In this document: positions 35,876-48,955 of the stretch, one piece after another
How the letters are laid out: each line of letters begins with the position of its first letter
How positions within the stretch are numbered: the first letter of the stretch is position 1
Assembly (NCBI GenBank): GCA_022818135.1
Contig: JAFMSR010000009.1
Location: 17,196,077 to 17,260,076, forward strand
Source: Saxidomus purpurata
Taxonomy: Eukaryota > Mollusca > Bivalvia > Venerida > Veneridae
Length of the DNA: 64,000 nt
Reading direction: 5' to 3'
Translations under genes and position numbers: made by a program
Notes under the pieces: model-generated
Databases searched by the model: none
Seen by the model: only the letters and a program-made list of their open reading frames with translations
What the model was told of the DNA's origin: nothing

Positions 35876-36409
35876 ACAGCTCTTACCTTGCAATTAGTAT
35901 ATAGTTGGTGTCTGGAAAATTGGGAGAATATTTCCGCTTCTGGGATAAAAATTAGGATAATACTTGTTACTGGATATCTTATTGTCGCAAAATAGCTTTG
36001 TGAGTCAAATTGTGTGTGTAACATTAGCGATCTTAAAAAAGGCTTACTTATCTTTCAAATTAACTTCGAAGTCTATTCAAAGGTCCATCAACATTAAGTG
36101 ATGCCTCATTATTACGTTCTCCTCGGCAATTAACTGAAGTTTGTTGAACTGTTGCGACAAATATCAGCAGTTTTGAAAAATAAACATTACACAATCAGAT
36201 ACTTTTAGAAAATAATAGGTTTATTACCAGAGAAACAAGTTCCAAATTTGTAACAGGACATAAACGGCATAATAAAGAATGGTGTACAACATTTTTCAAG
36301 GTCTCATCAATATCCTCAGAAGCAGCAGTATTGCTTTATTCAAGTAATCATTTGTTTGTTTTCTGTCACTTGATGAAACATTTTTCTTTGTTTAGTATTA
36401 ATGGCAACC
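35876..36409. other. X-cassette spacer
   Basis: Match of 963-1494. No gene seen. Confidence 0.55.
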
Positions 36410-36965
36410 AAAATGCTTCGTTTGAGCCAAGCAAACAAAAGGCTCTTTCTTCGCGAAATTAAAAACGTGTGTTTAGTCCAGGTGATCAAAAGCTCTATCT
36501 TAACAAAAGCGCTTTGTTTCATCTTTTTAAAGCCTTAAAAACAAAAACGCTTTGTTTCATCCTGGTGACCAAAAGGCTTTATTTTAACGACTAAAACGCT
36601 TTTTCATCTTTGATGACCAAAAGGCTTTAGCTTCACGACAATAAACGCTTTGTTTCATCCTGGTGACCAAAAGGCTTTATTTTAACGACTAAAACGCTTT
36701 TTCATCTTTGATGACCAAAAGGCTTCAGCTTCACAACAAAAACGGTTTGGTTCAGTCTGGTGACCAAATGGCTTTATATTGGCAATCGAACGACTTTGTG
36801 TAATCCTCTAAAAAGGCATCATTCAAGCAACCAGATCGATGATTTGTTCATCCTAGTGGTCAAAGAGGTTAACTTAAGTAACGTTTGATTTTGGTAACCA
36901 GAATCTTAATGTATCTAATCAACAAAGCTTTTTGTTTTATCATTGTGTCGAAACTACTTTATTTC
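36410..36965. repeat. 49-bp minisatellite, expanded allele
   Basis: Same array as 1495-1995, but a two-unit block of about 105-110 bp ('gaccaaaaggctttatttta' ... 'tttttcatctttgatgacc') occurs twice in near-identical form (about 36565-36670 and 36660-36775). This is a recent expansion not seen in the other three arrays. Confidence 0.78.
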
Positions 36966-39807
36966 AGCAGAAAAAATACTAAGGAACCCATTGGCATTTA
37001 CACTTTCTTCCATAATATTCGCCTTCAATACAAAACAGACCCTAAACTAGATATATAATTTACATGGTACTGTTTTAGCATAGAGTTCTATTTGAAAGTT
37101 GTCGTCCTATAAAACGGTGTAGGGTTAAACCTAATATCTCGCTACCTAATGCATCAAACACGGTGCGTAATAAAAACAAATTGTGCACTTCTGTGAGTTT
37201 ACAAAAGGAATAAAGTGTATAAAATACATATTAACAAACCTAGGAAGTTCAGTGGACATATTCAAAACACACCTTTCATGACAGCCTGTCATTCAAAATT
37301 ACACGTTTAACAACTTTCAAGTCTATCATACACCTTGAATAATAAAGGAAATCAAGACAAAAAATCACGAATTGTGTCTAAGGCACTCTTGTGCATTTTA
37401 GTTCTAAAGTCGTATCTTGAGAAAACATAATCTATATAATTAAAAAATCATTTTAGCTACATACATGTTTTATATGCAAGTACATAGTGTGTATACTATA
37501 TTTACAAGAAAGGATATAAATATATGGGCCAAGTATAAGTATATACAAATTCATCCTAGTGAGTCTGCTATCTATACTTCCGTTTAAGCACGATCAAACC
37601 TTTGTCATCTTTCTCAAAAATATATGCTGAAAATCATGTGTAAATGACCTAGAAAAAAGTCACAATAATTAGCTAAAAGCTTAGTTCGAAGTTTCGTAAA
37701 CAGTTTTCCTTTTTCTAACTTTTTTCTGCCAATAGCTGAACTATCAAGTATTTGGATCGACCAATGTTAACAGAGTTATCATACAATTCCTACATGTCAA
37801 AAACTGCATGCATTGTATAAAATGATCAAAGGAACCGATAGACTAGATGTGTATTATCAAAGCAGTATATTTATCAGTTCGTATTTCAAAACATATTCTC
37901 TCATAAATAGCTTGATATCACATTGATATAGTTTATTGCACACAGTAGATGTATTGCACACTATAGATGTATTGCAGTTCATAACAAGATAAAATGTTCA
38001 CTGATAGACGGTCTTTTAATTTTTGGGTTCGGTGAAATTTGGCACAAACTAAAATCTCAGTGACTTTCCCACTCGCATTTTTTGTATGAGACTAAGGGCT
38101 TAAAGTTGTAAAAACTGTCTAGTTCACTGTAATATGATTTCAGTTGTATGATTCTCGATTCCTTGGAACTACATCAGCACTGAAAGAACCAGTCTTAAAG
38201 GGATAAAATCGTATTTCTTTTTCAAGTCCATTCATTTTACCAGTCTATATTCAGGAAACCATTATAAGATAAGACATAGCAAAAGTTAATATTAAATTCT
38301 AAAACAATCACACAAATAACACATTATCTGTCTCTTGTTGCATTTTCCATGTAAATGAAACTGTCATCAAAAAACATTTCCCCCATTTTAAACACCTTTC
38401 ATCCAAACAGTATCCATGTTCAGTCACACACATATACAAATTTCTACTGAATCTAAAAGAAATCAATAGAAAAGTTTTTTTAATTTCATGCGAATAATCA
38501 AACGCATATTATAACTGATAGTGTTCTAAAACGTTCTGTCCAGTACCGTATTTTGTGAGTTTTTCGTCTCGTCAAGTTTTTGCCGTCTTTACCTTGTAGT
38601 TTTCGACATCTAGAATTGGTGACGAAAATTTGTCGAATTATACAACTAAATCCAAATGTTGATGATACGGACATTTTGGACAATGAGTATCGTACGGGAT
38701 TAAGTCTAACGTACCTTTAACGCTCATCATTAGTATCGTAGGAGTTGTTCCTCTTTTACGTTACAGTCACAATGTCTTATACAACATATCCATAAAATTA
38801 GTTATTTTACCTACCCATCCAGCGGTTATAAAAACTTATCCCATTTGATTAGTTTTTGTTGATAAAAGAGATCATAGCCAACAACTTCCAGTCCTTTGTG
38901 ACCTCAAAGTTAAATGCTTAAGCAAAGCATCGTGTTTATTTTCATATCTGCAAACTACGCAGCTCAATGCACTTTATTCGGTTACCCTTCAAAGTGACCG
39001 TCATAATTTTAAGAGATTTTACACTGATTTATACTCATTGAAAAATATATATTACTAAAGATATAGCTTAATCAAGATTCCGTGTAACAGTCTTGTTTTC
39101 ATCTTGCTTGACCATAATGATTTATGGCCATGTTTACGTGAAAATAACAACTTTTGCCTTCTTACAAAGAAAAACATCAAACATCCTTACATTCGCACAT
39201 GTTCCTCATCATGGAATCATGTTAACAAAACATCAATGCATCATCAATATATATGTTGGTTGTCTCCTTTTCAATTTCTTCTTCGTCAGGCTAATCAAGA
39301 GAAATAAAGAGATCGTATACAAAAATATAAGCGTGGGGACGTAAACATCTGCACCCATAGAAAATAAGTATGCACTCGATAAAAAATATTGATCATAATA
39401 TACATGAAAAGCCAAATTCATTTTCTGATATAATCTGTAGTGCTTTAATCTGTGTGAATAAAAAACTGTCAACAAATTTACTAAGCAGTGTTTAATATTT
39501 CTACAAAACATTAAGTGCATGCAAAGAACCTGGAAATAAAATTTAAAGATTAAAAGAGGATGTAACTGAGAATTGAGTACTTCCATATATTTTGAAGATC
39601 GCAGTTAAATTCAAATATAATCAACTGCTAGCATTAGAACGCTGTAAATAATCCATACTGACTTAGAAACGAAGCTAATTAATGAAAACTGGGTATGTAT
39701 GAATTCTGAGATGTTCCTGTCATGAATTTCTATCAAATAAATTGAATGTTGTTTAAAGAATTCAATTCCATGCAGAACTATGGTTGCTATGACAACAAAT
39801 ATGAAGA
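36966..39807. other. X-cassette body, second copy
   Basis: Match of 1996-4829 with indels. Open frames at 39093-39586 on both strands are not preserved across all copies. No supportable gene. Confidence 0.55.
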
Positions 39808-40590
39808 ACTCTTCTTTTCTGAAACCACAAGGTCGGGAGCATAGATATTTAGCATGAAGCACTGCCTAGTGGACCTCTACCAAGATTGTTCAAATTATGA
39901 CGATTGTGTCAAAAATGACACCGCCTGGGGGGTCACTTGCTTTTACATAGGCTTATATAGGAAAAACATTTCTTCTCCGGAACTACTAGGCCTAGGGTTT
40001 AGATATTTAGCATGTATCATTGCCTAGTGGATCTCTACAAAGATTGTTCAAATTATAATCCCTGTATGTCGCTTGATTTTATATAGGATAGTATAGGAAA
40101 AACTTTTAAAATCTTCTTCTCTGAAACCACTAGGCCTAGAGCGTAGATATTTAGCATGTAGCATTGCTTAGTGGAACTCTACCCAAATTGTTCAAATTAT
40201 GGCCCGTGCGCCGGGGTCACTTGATTTTATATAGGCTAGTTAGGAAAAGCTTCTTATCTGAAACCACAAGGCATAGATTTTAGATATTTAGCATGTAGCT
40301 TTGCCTTGACCTTTACAAAGACTGTTGAAATCAAGACCAACCTGTCATAATTGACTCTGCCCGAGGGGTCACTCGATTTAACATAGACTTATATAAGGAA
40401 AACTTAAAATCTTCTTGTCTTAAATCACAAGGTCAAGAGCTTAGATATCTGAACTGTAGCATTGTGTAGTAGACATATTATTCAAATGATGTCCCCCGGG
40501 TCAAAATTGACCTTTCTTGTGATGTGATTGTTTACCTTCTTTTATAGCCAATAGTAGGCAGATGATCGATATAGGGCCATGTTGGCCCTG
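39808..40590 (+). repeat. Repeat family B
   Basis: Five tandem cores and the terminal 'tatagggccatgttggccct' hairpin near 40573-40590. Left end truncated as in the other X units. Confidence 0.62.
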
Positions 40591-41704
40591 TTGTTGGAAT
40601 TATGACCACCATCATTTATTCTGTTTGACTTTTTGAGACATTGTATAAAATGTATATCTGGTTTAAATTCTTCCTGAACACAATACAATTTTTTTTTAAA
40701 TGTTGAAAGATTTTTGCAAATGAAATTCTAGCTTTTGTCAGGCGCTACCTTAATTGAACCTTTTTACCAATGTTGTTTACATCATGCCAAACTAAAATGC
40801 TCGTTGTGTGAGGATTTCGGGTATTTACATTCTTGCAGGTTTATGACGGTTGTGTTCGTGCCTGTTACATTTGTAAATAATGATTAGACCTATAATCAAG
40901 TATTTCCCAGAAAAGCATACACTGAACATATTTAGTAGTAAATTTTTAAGACAGGAAATCTTTATTTAATGAGCATTTGTGTTCCACGTAAACATCAAAT
41001 ACTCATCAATTATGATTGTTTTCAGGTATATAGACTTGTATTTTCCCACTCTGATGTATTAGAAAATAAGCCAAATAAGACGCTTATTTCTACAGTGTAA
41101 ACAGAGTCAATGCTTTGAGTAGGCACGAAAGGGTTTATTTCCAATATTTGACTAGGATAGTCAAAAAGGATTTTTACAGATTCTCTTTATATTCAATAAG
41201 AATAAAACTGTTTTACAAATTCACGTATTTTAGTTAAAGATAACTGAAAAGGAGTGTGATATATGTGGCCACAGGGGGCAGACAGACTCACAGTAGGGGT
41301 CTTAGCAAATGATAGCTACAGACAAAGAGTAAATTTCTATTATCTGGCAAGCTTTTACGAATTAGGCCGAGATAGTGTACAGTATGATCAAGTTTTGTAA
41401 TAACTGGGTTAATGATACTCAAGTTTATGATCGGGAAAAAAATACTCCACCCGGTCGCCGTTTCTGAGAGTGTCTAAAAATAACAGAATTTTCTGTAGGA
41501 AATCCTGGTTAGAAAATTGTCATCTTAAACAATTCACAAAAGACATGATCTAGCTCCGGACAACCTTTCTCGATAAATTTTCAGTAAAATGGGATCTGAT
41601 GCATCTAATACAAGAGAGATTATCCGAAATTAACCACCATATATATTACCTAGAAAATCTGTGTTCAAAAACATCACTATTAAACTTTTTAACCCACAAA
41701 CTAA
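40591..41704. other. X-cassette right part with promoter-block duplicate
   Basis: Matches 5746-7004. The stretch 40740-41110 is the diverged duplicate of the promoter-side block. No gene. Confidence 0.5.
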
Positions 41705-44068
41705 TTTTTACCATTCAGGGGTCTTAACTCGCAAGAATGGGTGTAGCCATTGTTTTATATATATATTAATATAAGTTACAACCATTAACGTTTGGCCTTA
41801 TAGTCAATGCAGGCATAACATCAGCCTAACTGTACGACCTAAACGCTTTAAAAAGCTAAGGACAAAATACTTATTCATATAACTACACGCGAAACCTAGA
41901 TTTAAAAGAATAATTGTACCGGTACTACTTCACACTGTGCCATGAAGCCTTTCTTTGCAATAACATTTCACTGTGCTATTTCATGGACAAGCGTTATCTA
42001 CATCATGCCGAACTAAATTGCGACGTTGTACGAAGATAAATCAGCAAGTCGTTTTTGTAGCCTGGCAGGTTTATGAAATACTTTTTTATGTCTGTTGAAT
42101 AATGATAAGAAGCATGAGTAGATATTTCCCAGAAATCCTACACTTAATTTATTTTCTTTCAGGATATTTTCCCTGATTTATGAGGAAAAATTACTTATTT
42201 CAAGAGTGTAGCTGGAATCCATTTTCTGGGTATACAAGTCAAAGACATTATATTCGACATCGTAAACTTTTATACCTATACAAGTGTTTGAACTTGTTAC
42301 ATACATATATCTAACACCCTTTAAATGAAAACTTGTTTTTGAAATGTCTGTCTCTCTTTTTACATTTATCTTATGTGACCAACATTTCTCACCTTGAATG
42401 GGTACATGAAAAATGTATAACGTTTTCAATGATATCAACATGTGATCATGAACAGAATTAAATAGAAAGTATGAAATTTAATCTCAAATTAAATTCTCTT
42501 TAAGGCTGATTCTTGTCAAAAGTTTAACTTTCTATCAATTCACAAATACAATGTAACGTAGTTCAATTTGTGAGCATGGCAAGAAAGCGCGTGAAAACGT
42601 TGTTTATGGCATAATTAACCCTGCTTTTCCTACGCTGTATATAGAGACAAACTAGTGAGTCATGTAAGATTATCCTACTTCATGCGACTAAAATTGACTG
42701 TTTTTGTGATAGCAGTATCACTGGATTCCGGAAAACAATTCATACATAGTAGAAATTTTCTGCACTTTACAGACTTTCTTTGACCTCAGCACTTTACAAG
42801 AGAGTACTTTTTCAGTAACGCTCATTTGAACCTAGAAAAAAATCATTTTCAGATATGTAGACAGTCGTATTATAAGAACTGACTTATAAATATTGTTATA
42901 TCAAGAAAAGAGGCCTGGTCTTAGAAACAATAAATAGAGAACGTATAGTTACACATGTGTGGACTAAAAGCTGATTATAATAAAAATTTCAAAAATGTTG
43001 ATATTGATTTGTATCATATTTTTAGGGTCATGCCTCTCTAAGTCTACACTTCTATGTAAAGGACCACAATGGAAATAAGAGGTTTTCGTGTCATCCTTAG
43101 TATAGATGCGTATGACATAGTTAAATTTATCTATCTATTTTATTTATTTATTTAAAATGTTTGTATTCGACTGTTTTACTTCCAAATCCTGATCATTTTA
43201 AATGTGCATTACTGTGATACCATGTTTGTGATATGCATATATACTGAAATAGATAGTAATAATAATAATTATTATTATTATAACTGTAAATACCGAAGAG
43301 AACGCGTTAGTCAGGCTTCATTTCACCCTTGTTGTATTATAGTTAAATGATAAATGATGCGCCGAGTAACTGCATAACTAATACTTTTCATTATAACATG
43401 TATATGTGTATATCTAGAACGATTGACGTAAATTTTCTACTACGTTACTCTGAATACTAGACCATCATAAGATTAAGTACTCTAAACTGAAAGATTAACA
43501 TGAATGGCCAACTGGCTGTAATATGTAACTGAATGTAACATGCATATAAAACAAATTGGCATTTGCTATGAAATGTCTGGCATCTGTTTATCTTTACAGC
43601 AACACATTTTAATGCGTCAAGTCTTTTCTATCGGAAACACTTATTTTTTAATGGCATTCTCCTTTTAACACCGACTCCTGACCTTAAAACTATGTACAAA
43701 GATACTATATAGACCTTGTAAATATAGATATCATATCTATGCACAGTGCATTTTAAATAATGAGTGGCATGAATACATGAATTCTTATAATTAACCATAA
43801 AAAGTAAAAATACAAACATAAATAAATACAGTTAAGTGTAAGAGTGTTGAAGAGTTTTGCTACGCTCTTGAAATCTGAACAGAAATCCGACTGATATTTA
43901 CAGAACGTACAACATAACTGTAGTCAGTTTTACTTCTTCTGCTACACTTGCAACATATTAATACATTGTATATTTGGCCAGACGTTAGATATTATGCTGG
44001 TACTGTAGTTACTAGTATATTATGTAAATACGTATGTTTGAGTTTTATTTTTGTATTGAAAATTAAAC
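41705..44068 (+). promoter_or_regulatory. Upstream/promoter-side block of lectin gene 4, partly replaced
   Basis: The distal part (to about 42321) matches the other genes and keeps TTCCCAGAA at 42126-42134. About 42322-43455 is foreign sequence replacing ~190 bases. The proximal ~600 bases are clearly more diverged than in the other four genes, although 'gaaaattaaac' before the ATG and 'acatattaatacatt' remain. Gene 4 may therefore be regulated differently. Confidence 0.5.
42322..43455. other. Foreign ~1.1 kb segment in the gene 4 promoter block
   Basis: No counterpart in the other units. It includes the perfect AT palindrome of AAT/ATT triplets at 43255-43284. I found no terminal inverted repeats, coding domain or clear target duplication, so origin is unknown. 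Confidence 0.5.
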
Positions 44069-44845
44069 ATGGGATTATTACGCTGTGAATACTTACATTT
44101 ATGTTATTTACTGTACATCATTGTATCTGCTGCCAACTGTGCACCTCTGACGGACGGTAATGGTGTTGAAGAAGAAGATTTGAATGGTGAAATGTTAGTT
44201 AAGCTGGGAGAAAAACTGAAATTACCAAAATTACAACTTCTTGGTAGGACTATCGAAAATTTAGAGAAAAAGCTTGAAGAAAAAATTTGCGACCTTCATC
44301 ATTGCACGGCATGGACTTCATGGCAGGGTTGTGACGCAAGACCGGGTCAGTATGGCTCTAAATTTCGAACCCGTCAGTGCGGGGTGAATTCAACCACTTG
44401 TGAGTTGGACACTAATAGTAGAATAGAGAAAGAGACTAGCATCTGTATTGGATTTTGTCCAAAAGAGTATAATGTGACAAAGAACGGTTATTGTATGAAG
44501 CTGTATGCTGATCAAACTCGGTCTCGTGATGCTGCTGAACAGCAATGCAAGAAGGATGGTGGTCATCTAATTAACATAGATTCCGAGGTTAAGTATGGTG
44601 ATGTTTACAGTCTGATACAAGGTTTTACAAATGCTATCTGGGTTGATGGACGTAGGAAGGATGTCAGCTCACCGTGGGAATACACGTATGGTTCCCAGAA
44701 TAGTTACTTTAAATGGAGTTCTGGTCAGCCAAGCAATAAATCCAATGAGCTTTGTGTATATGTTTATCTATCAAGTGGCAGTGTGGTAATGGATGACTAT
44801 GGATGTTCCGGTACTTTATACTCTTTATGTGAAATAAATGAGTAA
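44069..44845 (+). CDS. Secreted TSP1-like/C-type lectin domain protein, copy 4
   Basis: An intact 258-residue single-exon frame. Signal peptide ends around ANCAP; helix segment LGEKLKLPKLQLLGR; TSP1-like module from CDLHHC with WTSWQGC and FRTRQC; lectin domain with six cysteines. The WIGL region is WVDG, the QPD site QPS within SGQPSNKSNELC, and the WND site MDD before the cysteine. NKS and NVT are potential glycosylation sequons. It ends CEINE with a beta-type 3' flank; AATAAA occurs at 45320-45325. The coding part is as conserved as in the other copies even though the promoter is not, which argues that the protein is still under selection or is being converted by its neighbours. Confidence 0.93.
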   Translation: MGLLRCEYLHLCYLLYIIVSAANCAPLTDGNGVEEEDLNGEMLVKLGEKLKLPKLQLLGRTIENLEKKLEEKICDLHHCTAWTSWQGCDARPGQYGSKFRTRQCGVNSTTCELDTNSRIEKETSICIGFCPKEYNVTKNGYCMKLYADQTRSRDAAEQQCKKDGGHLINIDSEVKYGDVYSLIQGFTNAIWVDGRRKDVSSPWEYTYGSQNSYFKWSSGQPSNKSNELCVYVYLSSGSVVMDDYGCSGTLYSLCEINE

Positions 44846-45491
44846 ACTAAGTATGCACGTGCGTTTTAGATGGATGACTGCTGATAAGATAGATAGTTAT
44901 ACAAAATTATGTTCAGTTAAATTTAATATTTGTTTTGTTGCTGAAAGTGTACTTTAGCTACAACTTTCCGTCTGAAAGTTATTCTCGAAAGACAAAGATG
45001 CGGAGTCCTAGTATAAACCGTATGACTGAAAAAAGGATCAATGTGAGGCCTTCTTTGAAAGAGAAATACTAACATTTTATTGAATTTTAGTAACGTGAAT
45101 AACACTTTCTAATCATGTGGTATATCGGTTGCACTTCGCTAGTTTGGATGAGGAATATTAGTTTTCTTAGTAATTCAAGCTACAGTAAATTATGTACAGT
45201 GGAGTGAGTTGTTTTAATGTTGTGTAAGCATGTTACTAAGAAGTTTGTTCTGCTGAAAGGTAATTTTGTTTTTTAATTGCATATTGTATAAATATGTAAA
45301 TATACTAGTATGTATATTGAATAAAGGGAATCACAGTTTCCTCGGCAGGTTTGAATTTAAAAATGTTGATATATGAAAATATCGAAATCATTCAGGAGTG
45401 ATATAGGAAAAGGACAAGTACACTATAGCAAGCAAACCCTTTACGTTTGATTGTGGATGAAATCGTCTACTATAGATTCCAAGACTGTGAC
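44846..45491 (+). other. Beta-type 3' flank of gene 4, left part
   Basis: Matches the flanks of genes 3 and 5 up to 'ctactatagattccaaga', where it is interrupted by a transposon-like insertion. Contains AATAAA at 45320-45325. Confidence 0.58.
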
Positions 45492-46428
45492 TTAAGAAGG
45501 GTCACTGGTGAGGTTTTGGATTTTTGCACTTCCGGAAACTTACATTTGTTGTATTTCAAAAATGATGATTTAACTGGAAAAAACAATTATGCAGTAGTAC
45601 ACTTAGGCACAATAGGAATATTTAAGGCAAAAAAAATTGAAAATTTTTGAGAACAAATATTTTGACCTCACATTTTGTGACTAAATTGACAATTTTTGCC
45701 ATATGCCAAAATGGGGGTAGGGGTACAAAAGTAGTCATTTCTCAAAAACCGTTTAAGATATTTACTTAATTCAAACTTTATTACAAGAAGAATTGTTAGG
45801 ATATAAAAATACATCAATAAATTGTTCATTTGACAGTTCTTTGTTACAAACCTATGCCGTCATATCTAAGAGCTCGTCGAAATCTAAAAAACACATTTTT
45901 TGTCAGTTTTTATTGAATTTCTTTCTTATATGCACATTGACCCCCATTTTTTATTTTTGCATTCTAAAACAAAGGTTTTAATCAGACTGTAAGCAAAATA
46001 TCTGAAAAACCTTGTTATTCCTTTATCATAAAAATATTCATTGATCAAAAATTGAAAAAATGAATTTTAGTAAAGTGGGTGGGGTAATAATAAGGAGCGT
46101 TATATTTATTCAGATGTTGATAGAAATACCACTATCTCTAATTTTTCATCCTAAAGTTTGACATACTACCTTAGAAAAGATTTAAAATTGATACCCATTC
46201 TGAAAAATACACTACATAGATAAACGTTTACAATACCAAACTTCTGGCTAATTCTGCATTCAACACTTGGCTTGATAGCGTATCACTAAAGATTAGTATT
46301 GCGAAAAAGTTAAGTCATTGACCCATCATTAGTTTTCCAGAAATTAACTAGCAATATGTTAGTCTCCATAAAAAACAGGGTCAATAAAATTTCTTGTTAT
46401 TTTGAATTTCAGCAGTGACCCCCCTTAA
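45492..46428. mobile_element. TTAA-flanked 929-bp non-autonomous DNA transposon
   Basis: TTAA at 45492-45495 and again at 46425-46428 brackets 45496-46424. The ends are inverted: left GAAGGGTCACTGGTGA, right complement GGGGGGTCACTGCTGA. The orphan flank at 25830-25833 shows the same context with one TTAA and no insert, i.e. an empty site. TTAA duplication with short inverted ends is the hallmark of piggyBac-type elements. There is no transposase frame, so it is a MITE-like element. Confidence 0.78.
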
Positions 46429-47084
46429 ATGTAATCATTGCTATATTCCGCCGAAGGGACAGTGATTTAGATTTGACCTGCGTCCGACAAAAGCTGTATC
46501 TAAGTATGCCTTTAGATGAACTCAATAAACGATAAACTTATAAACTTTGTAGTTATGTCTCTTGATACTTTCAGACACCATTGAACTACAATGCATATAC
46601 TTTAAATATATATTGTCTTTGGGTATAAAACCCTTAAAATGACGGGTACATCTTTGGATGAACGCAATAAAAGCTAAACTTACAAACATTGTAGTTAAAG
46701 GAGAATTCATCGTATCATTTCTTAAACACCATTATATGTCCCTTGATAATTTCAGTCAACTATGTACTATTTACTATACTGTCTTTGGTTATAAAACACT
46801 TAAAACGCCGGATATATGTTGCCTTTGAGTTTTATACCTGAAGACAATACAAATGTATATTCAACTTGCAGGAGGACCACCAGACAATGCTACATTTCAA
46901 AGATTTAATCCCTGGAAATTTGAAATTTCAGACTAGAAAATGCGCATAGTTTTTCAGTCAGAGATGCCAGGTACAATAGGAAAAGGTTTCTCCTACATAT
47001 TCTATGGAAAAAAACAATAGCACCTTGTGCAGTGGAATATGTAGTTTATTCAAGAAAGTTTTCAAAGCTTTTTCATTTATAGGT
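46429..47084 (+). other. Beta-type 3' flank of gene 4, right part, with internal duplication
   Basis: After the insertion the flank resumes at 'atgtaatcattgctatattc'. A segment of ~150-170 bp containing 'ggatgaac..caataaa..ctaaactta' and 'tttcag..ca' occurs twice (about 46497-46640 and 46645-46810), whereas gene 3 has it once. No gene. Confidence 0.5.
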
Positions 47085-47400
47085 CCTTAGCCCTGTGAGC
47101 AGGGTAAACTGTGACCAAGGGCACATGTTTTGCACACACTTGGTAGGGGTGAACTAAGCAACAGAAAGTTTAAATTCTAGGCCAAGTTGTTCAAGGTTTT
47201 TCCTCTGTAGACCTTGAAAATTAGGAGAACCGGGCGGGCAATTTTGGGCTTAATGGCGCATGATTTGAACTTTATCCAGAGGGCATGATCTGAACCAATT
47301 TAATGGAAGACGACAAGACAAGGAAGGTTAAACACCACATTTTAAAGCTAATTATTGACGACAAACGGTGACGGACACGAGCTGAACACACTTGCCAAGA
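47085..47400. repeat. Repeat family C
   Basis: Landmarks 'tttgcacacacttggtaggg', 'aggttttt', 'ccgggcgggcaattttgggc' and 'ttattgacgacaaacggtga'. Same position relative to the SINE as in other units. Confidence 0.6.
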
Positions 47401-47469
47401 AGGAGTACTTTGTACTGGGGTAAATTAACATTGGAATATAGTTATTATAGCTGTTCGTCGTTGTTGTTG

Positions 47470-47695
47470 TTGTATGAGTTTAACGCCCATTTCAATCGTA
47501 TTTCGGTCGTCATTTTTAACAGGCAGGAAGTTCACCTAACCGATACTAGACCCCTCTCCTCCATAAGAAACTACCAACTTTCTCACATCAAGAGACATGG
47601 TCGGTAGCAGGGCCCGAACCCAGGACCTTCGATCTAAGAGAGATTGCAGTGGTTTTAGAACAGCGACTCTAACCACTCGGTCACGAAGGCGGACT
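47470..47695 (-). mobile_element. tRNA-derived SINE, family M
   Basis: Minus-strand head 'cgccttcgtgaccgagtggt' near 47690; B-box-like 'gggttcgggccc' near 47615; (CAA)n tail complement at 47457-47473. Confidence 0.78.
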
Positions 47696-47874
47696 GACCA
47701 ACCGCCATAACATCTGTACTAATTCAAAGGGATTTTATATAATAACGTACCTTTGCAAACAGTCTAAATTATCACATGCTTTACAATACAATGTCCCATT
47801 GATTGCTTACGCCAAACAACGGATATGTTTTCAGCGATTTGAGGTCTAAAACATGTAGTTTAAATCGGTAGAGC

Positions 47875-48955
47875 GTCCGTTTCATGCACAGGCGATCCTT
47901 AAAAAAGTTTGTTCAAACCCATACAGTCCCTTATATCGCTCTACCGTGTTCCATTGCTGTTTTTTTACATGCAACACATAATATCTTTGGAGCAACTACA
48001 TGTAGTAAATGGTTGCAAAAGGAACGTTCCGATCATTTTTTTTCAAAATCTCAGAAATTATTTGGACGTTCGCTAGACATGTCTAAAAACTAGTCCAGTA
48101 CCTTCACCTTTGGATGGTTGTATTTTTTTGGTGAATCAACATGGGTTTAACACTCATATATAATCAGTTGAACATTTGACCAATTGTAACCGAGGTAAAG
48201 AATTGTTATGTTTAAAATACAGACATACAGGGAAGCCCCGCACCTGGGGGCAACCTTTTCGGATGATTCACCTGAAAAATTATTTGAAAATGTGACCAGT
48301 TGATTTAGAGAAGATTTTTTAAAGTTTATTTCATAGACATACAGGGAAAACTTCTGGTCTACGATTTTTGACAAATCAATATAAAAGAACCATCTTGGTA
48401 GAGGGTCTCATAAGAATCATTCCTGTGAAATTATTTGAAAATGTGATAGACAGTTTTCAAAAAAAATCTTAAAACTTTACTATATAGACATGTAGGGAAA
48501 ACTAGCTTCGTTTCAACAAAACAAATTAATCAAACCCCGCTTTCTGAGAATACGATCTTTTAAGGTTTCTCCTGTACAGGTTTATGTTACAAAAACGAAC
48601 ACTTTCGACCCAAGGGACATAATTCGAAGATACTGGCGCAGGAACAAATACACAGTGTCACATACAGAATAACAATGTTTTGAGCCTTGCGGTTTTTGAC
48701 TAGACGCTCTTTCAAGTTATCATTTGTTTACAATAGCATCTAAAATTTTGCATGGCATGTTATTCTTTTAACAATTTGGTAAAGGATCACCAACGATAAT
48801 TTCTGTATAGTTCAACTACAGCTGCCGCAATGGTTAAGGTGAAGATGTTGTTTGAAGTAAAATGTTGACGACACACAACACATGACGACGGACACACAGG
48901 GCCATCACAGTAGCTCAATGTAAGATTAAGTGAGCTAAAAGCTACTGACAGCTCT
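47875..48955 (+). repeat. Repeat family A
   Basis: As at 34795-35875, ending in 'gccatcacagtagctcaatg' and the agctca...tgagct hairpin at about 48910-48938. Confidence 0.6.
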
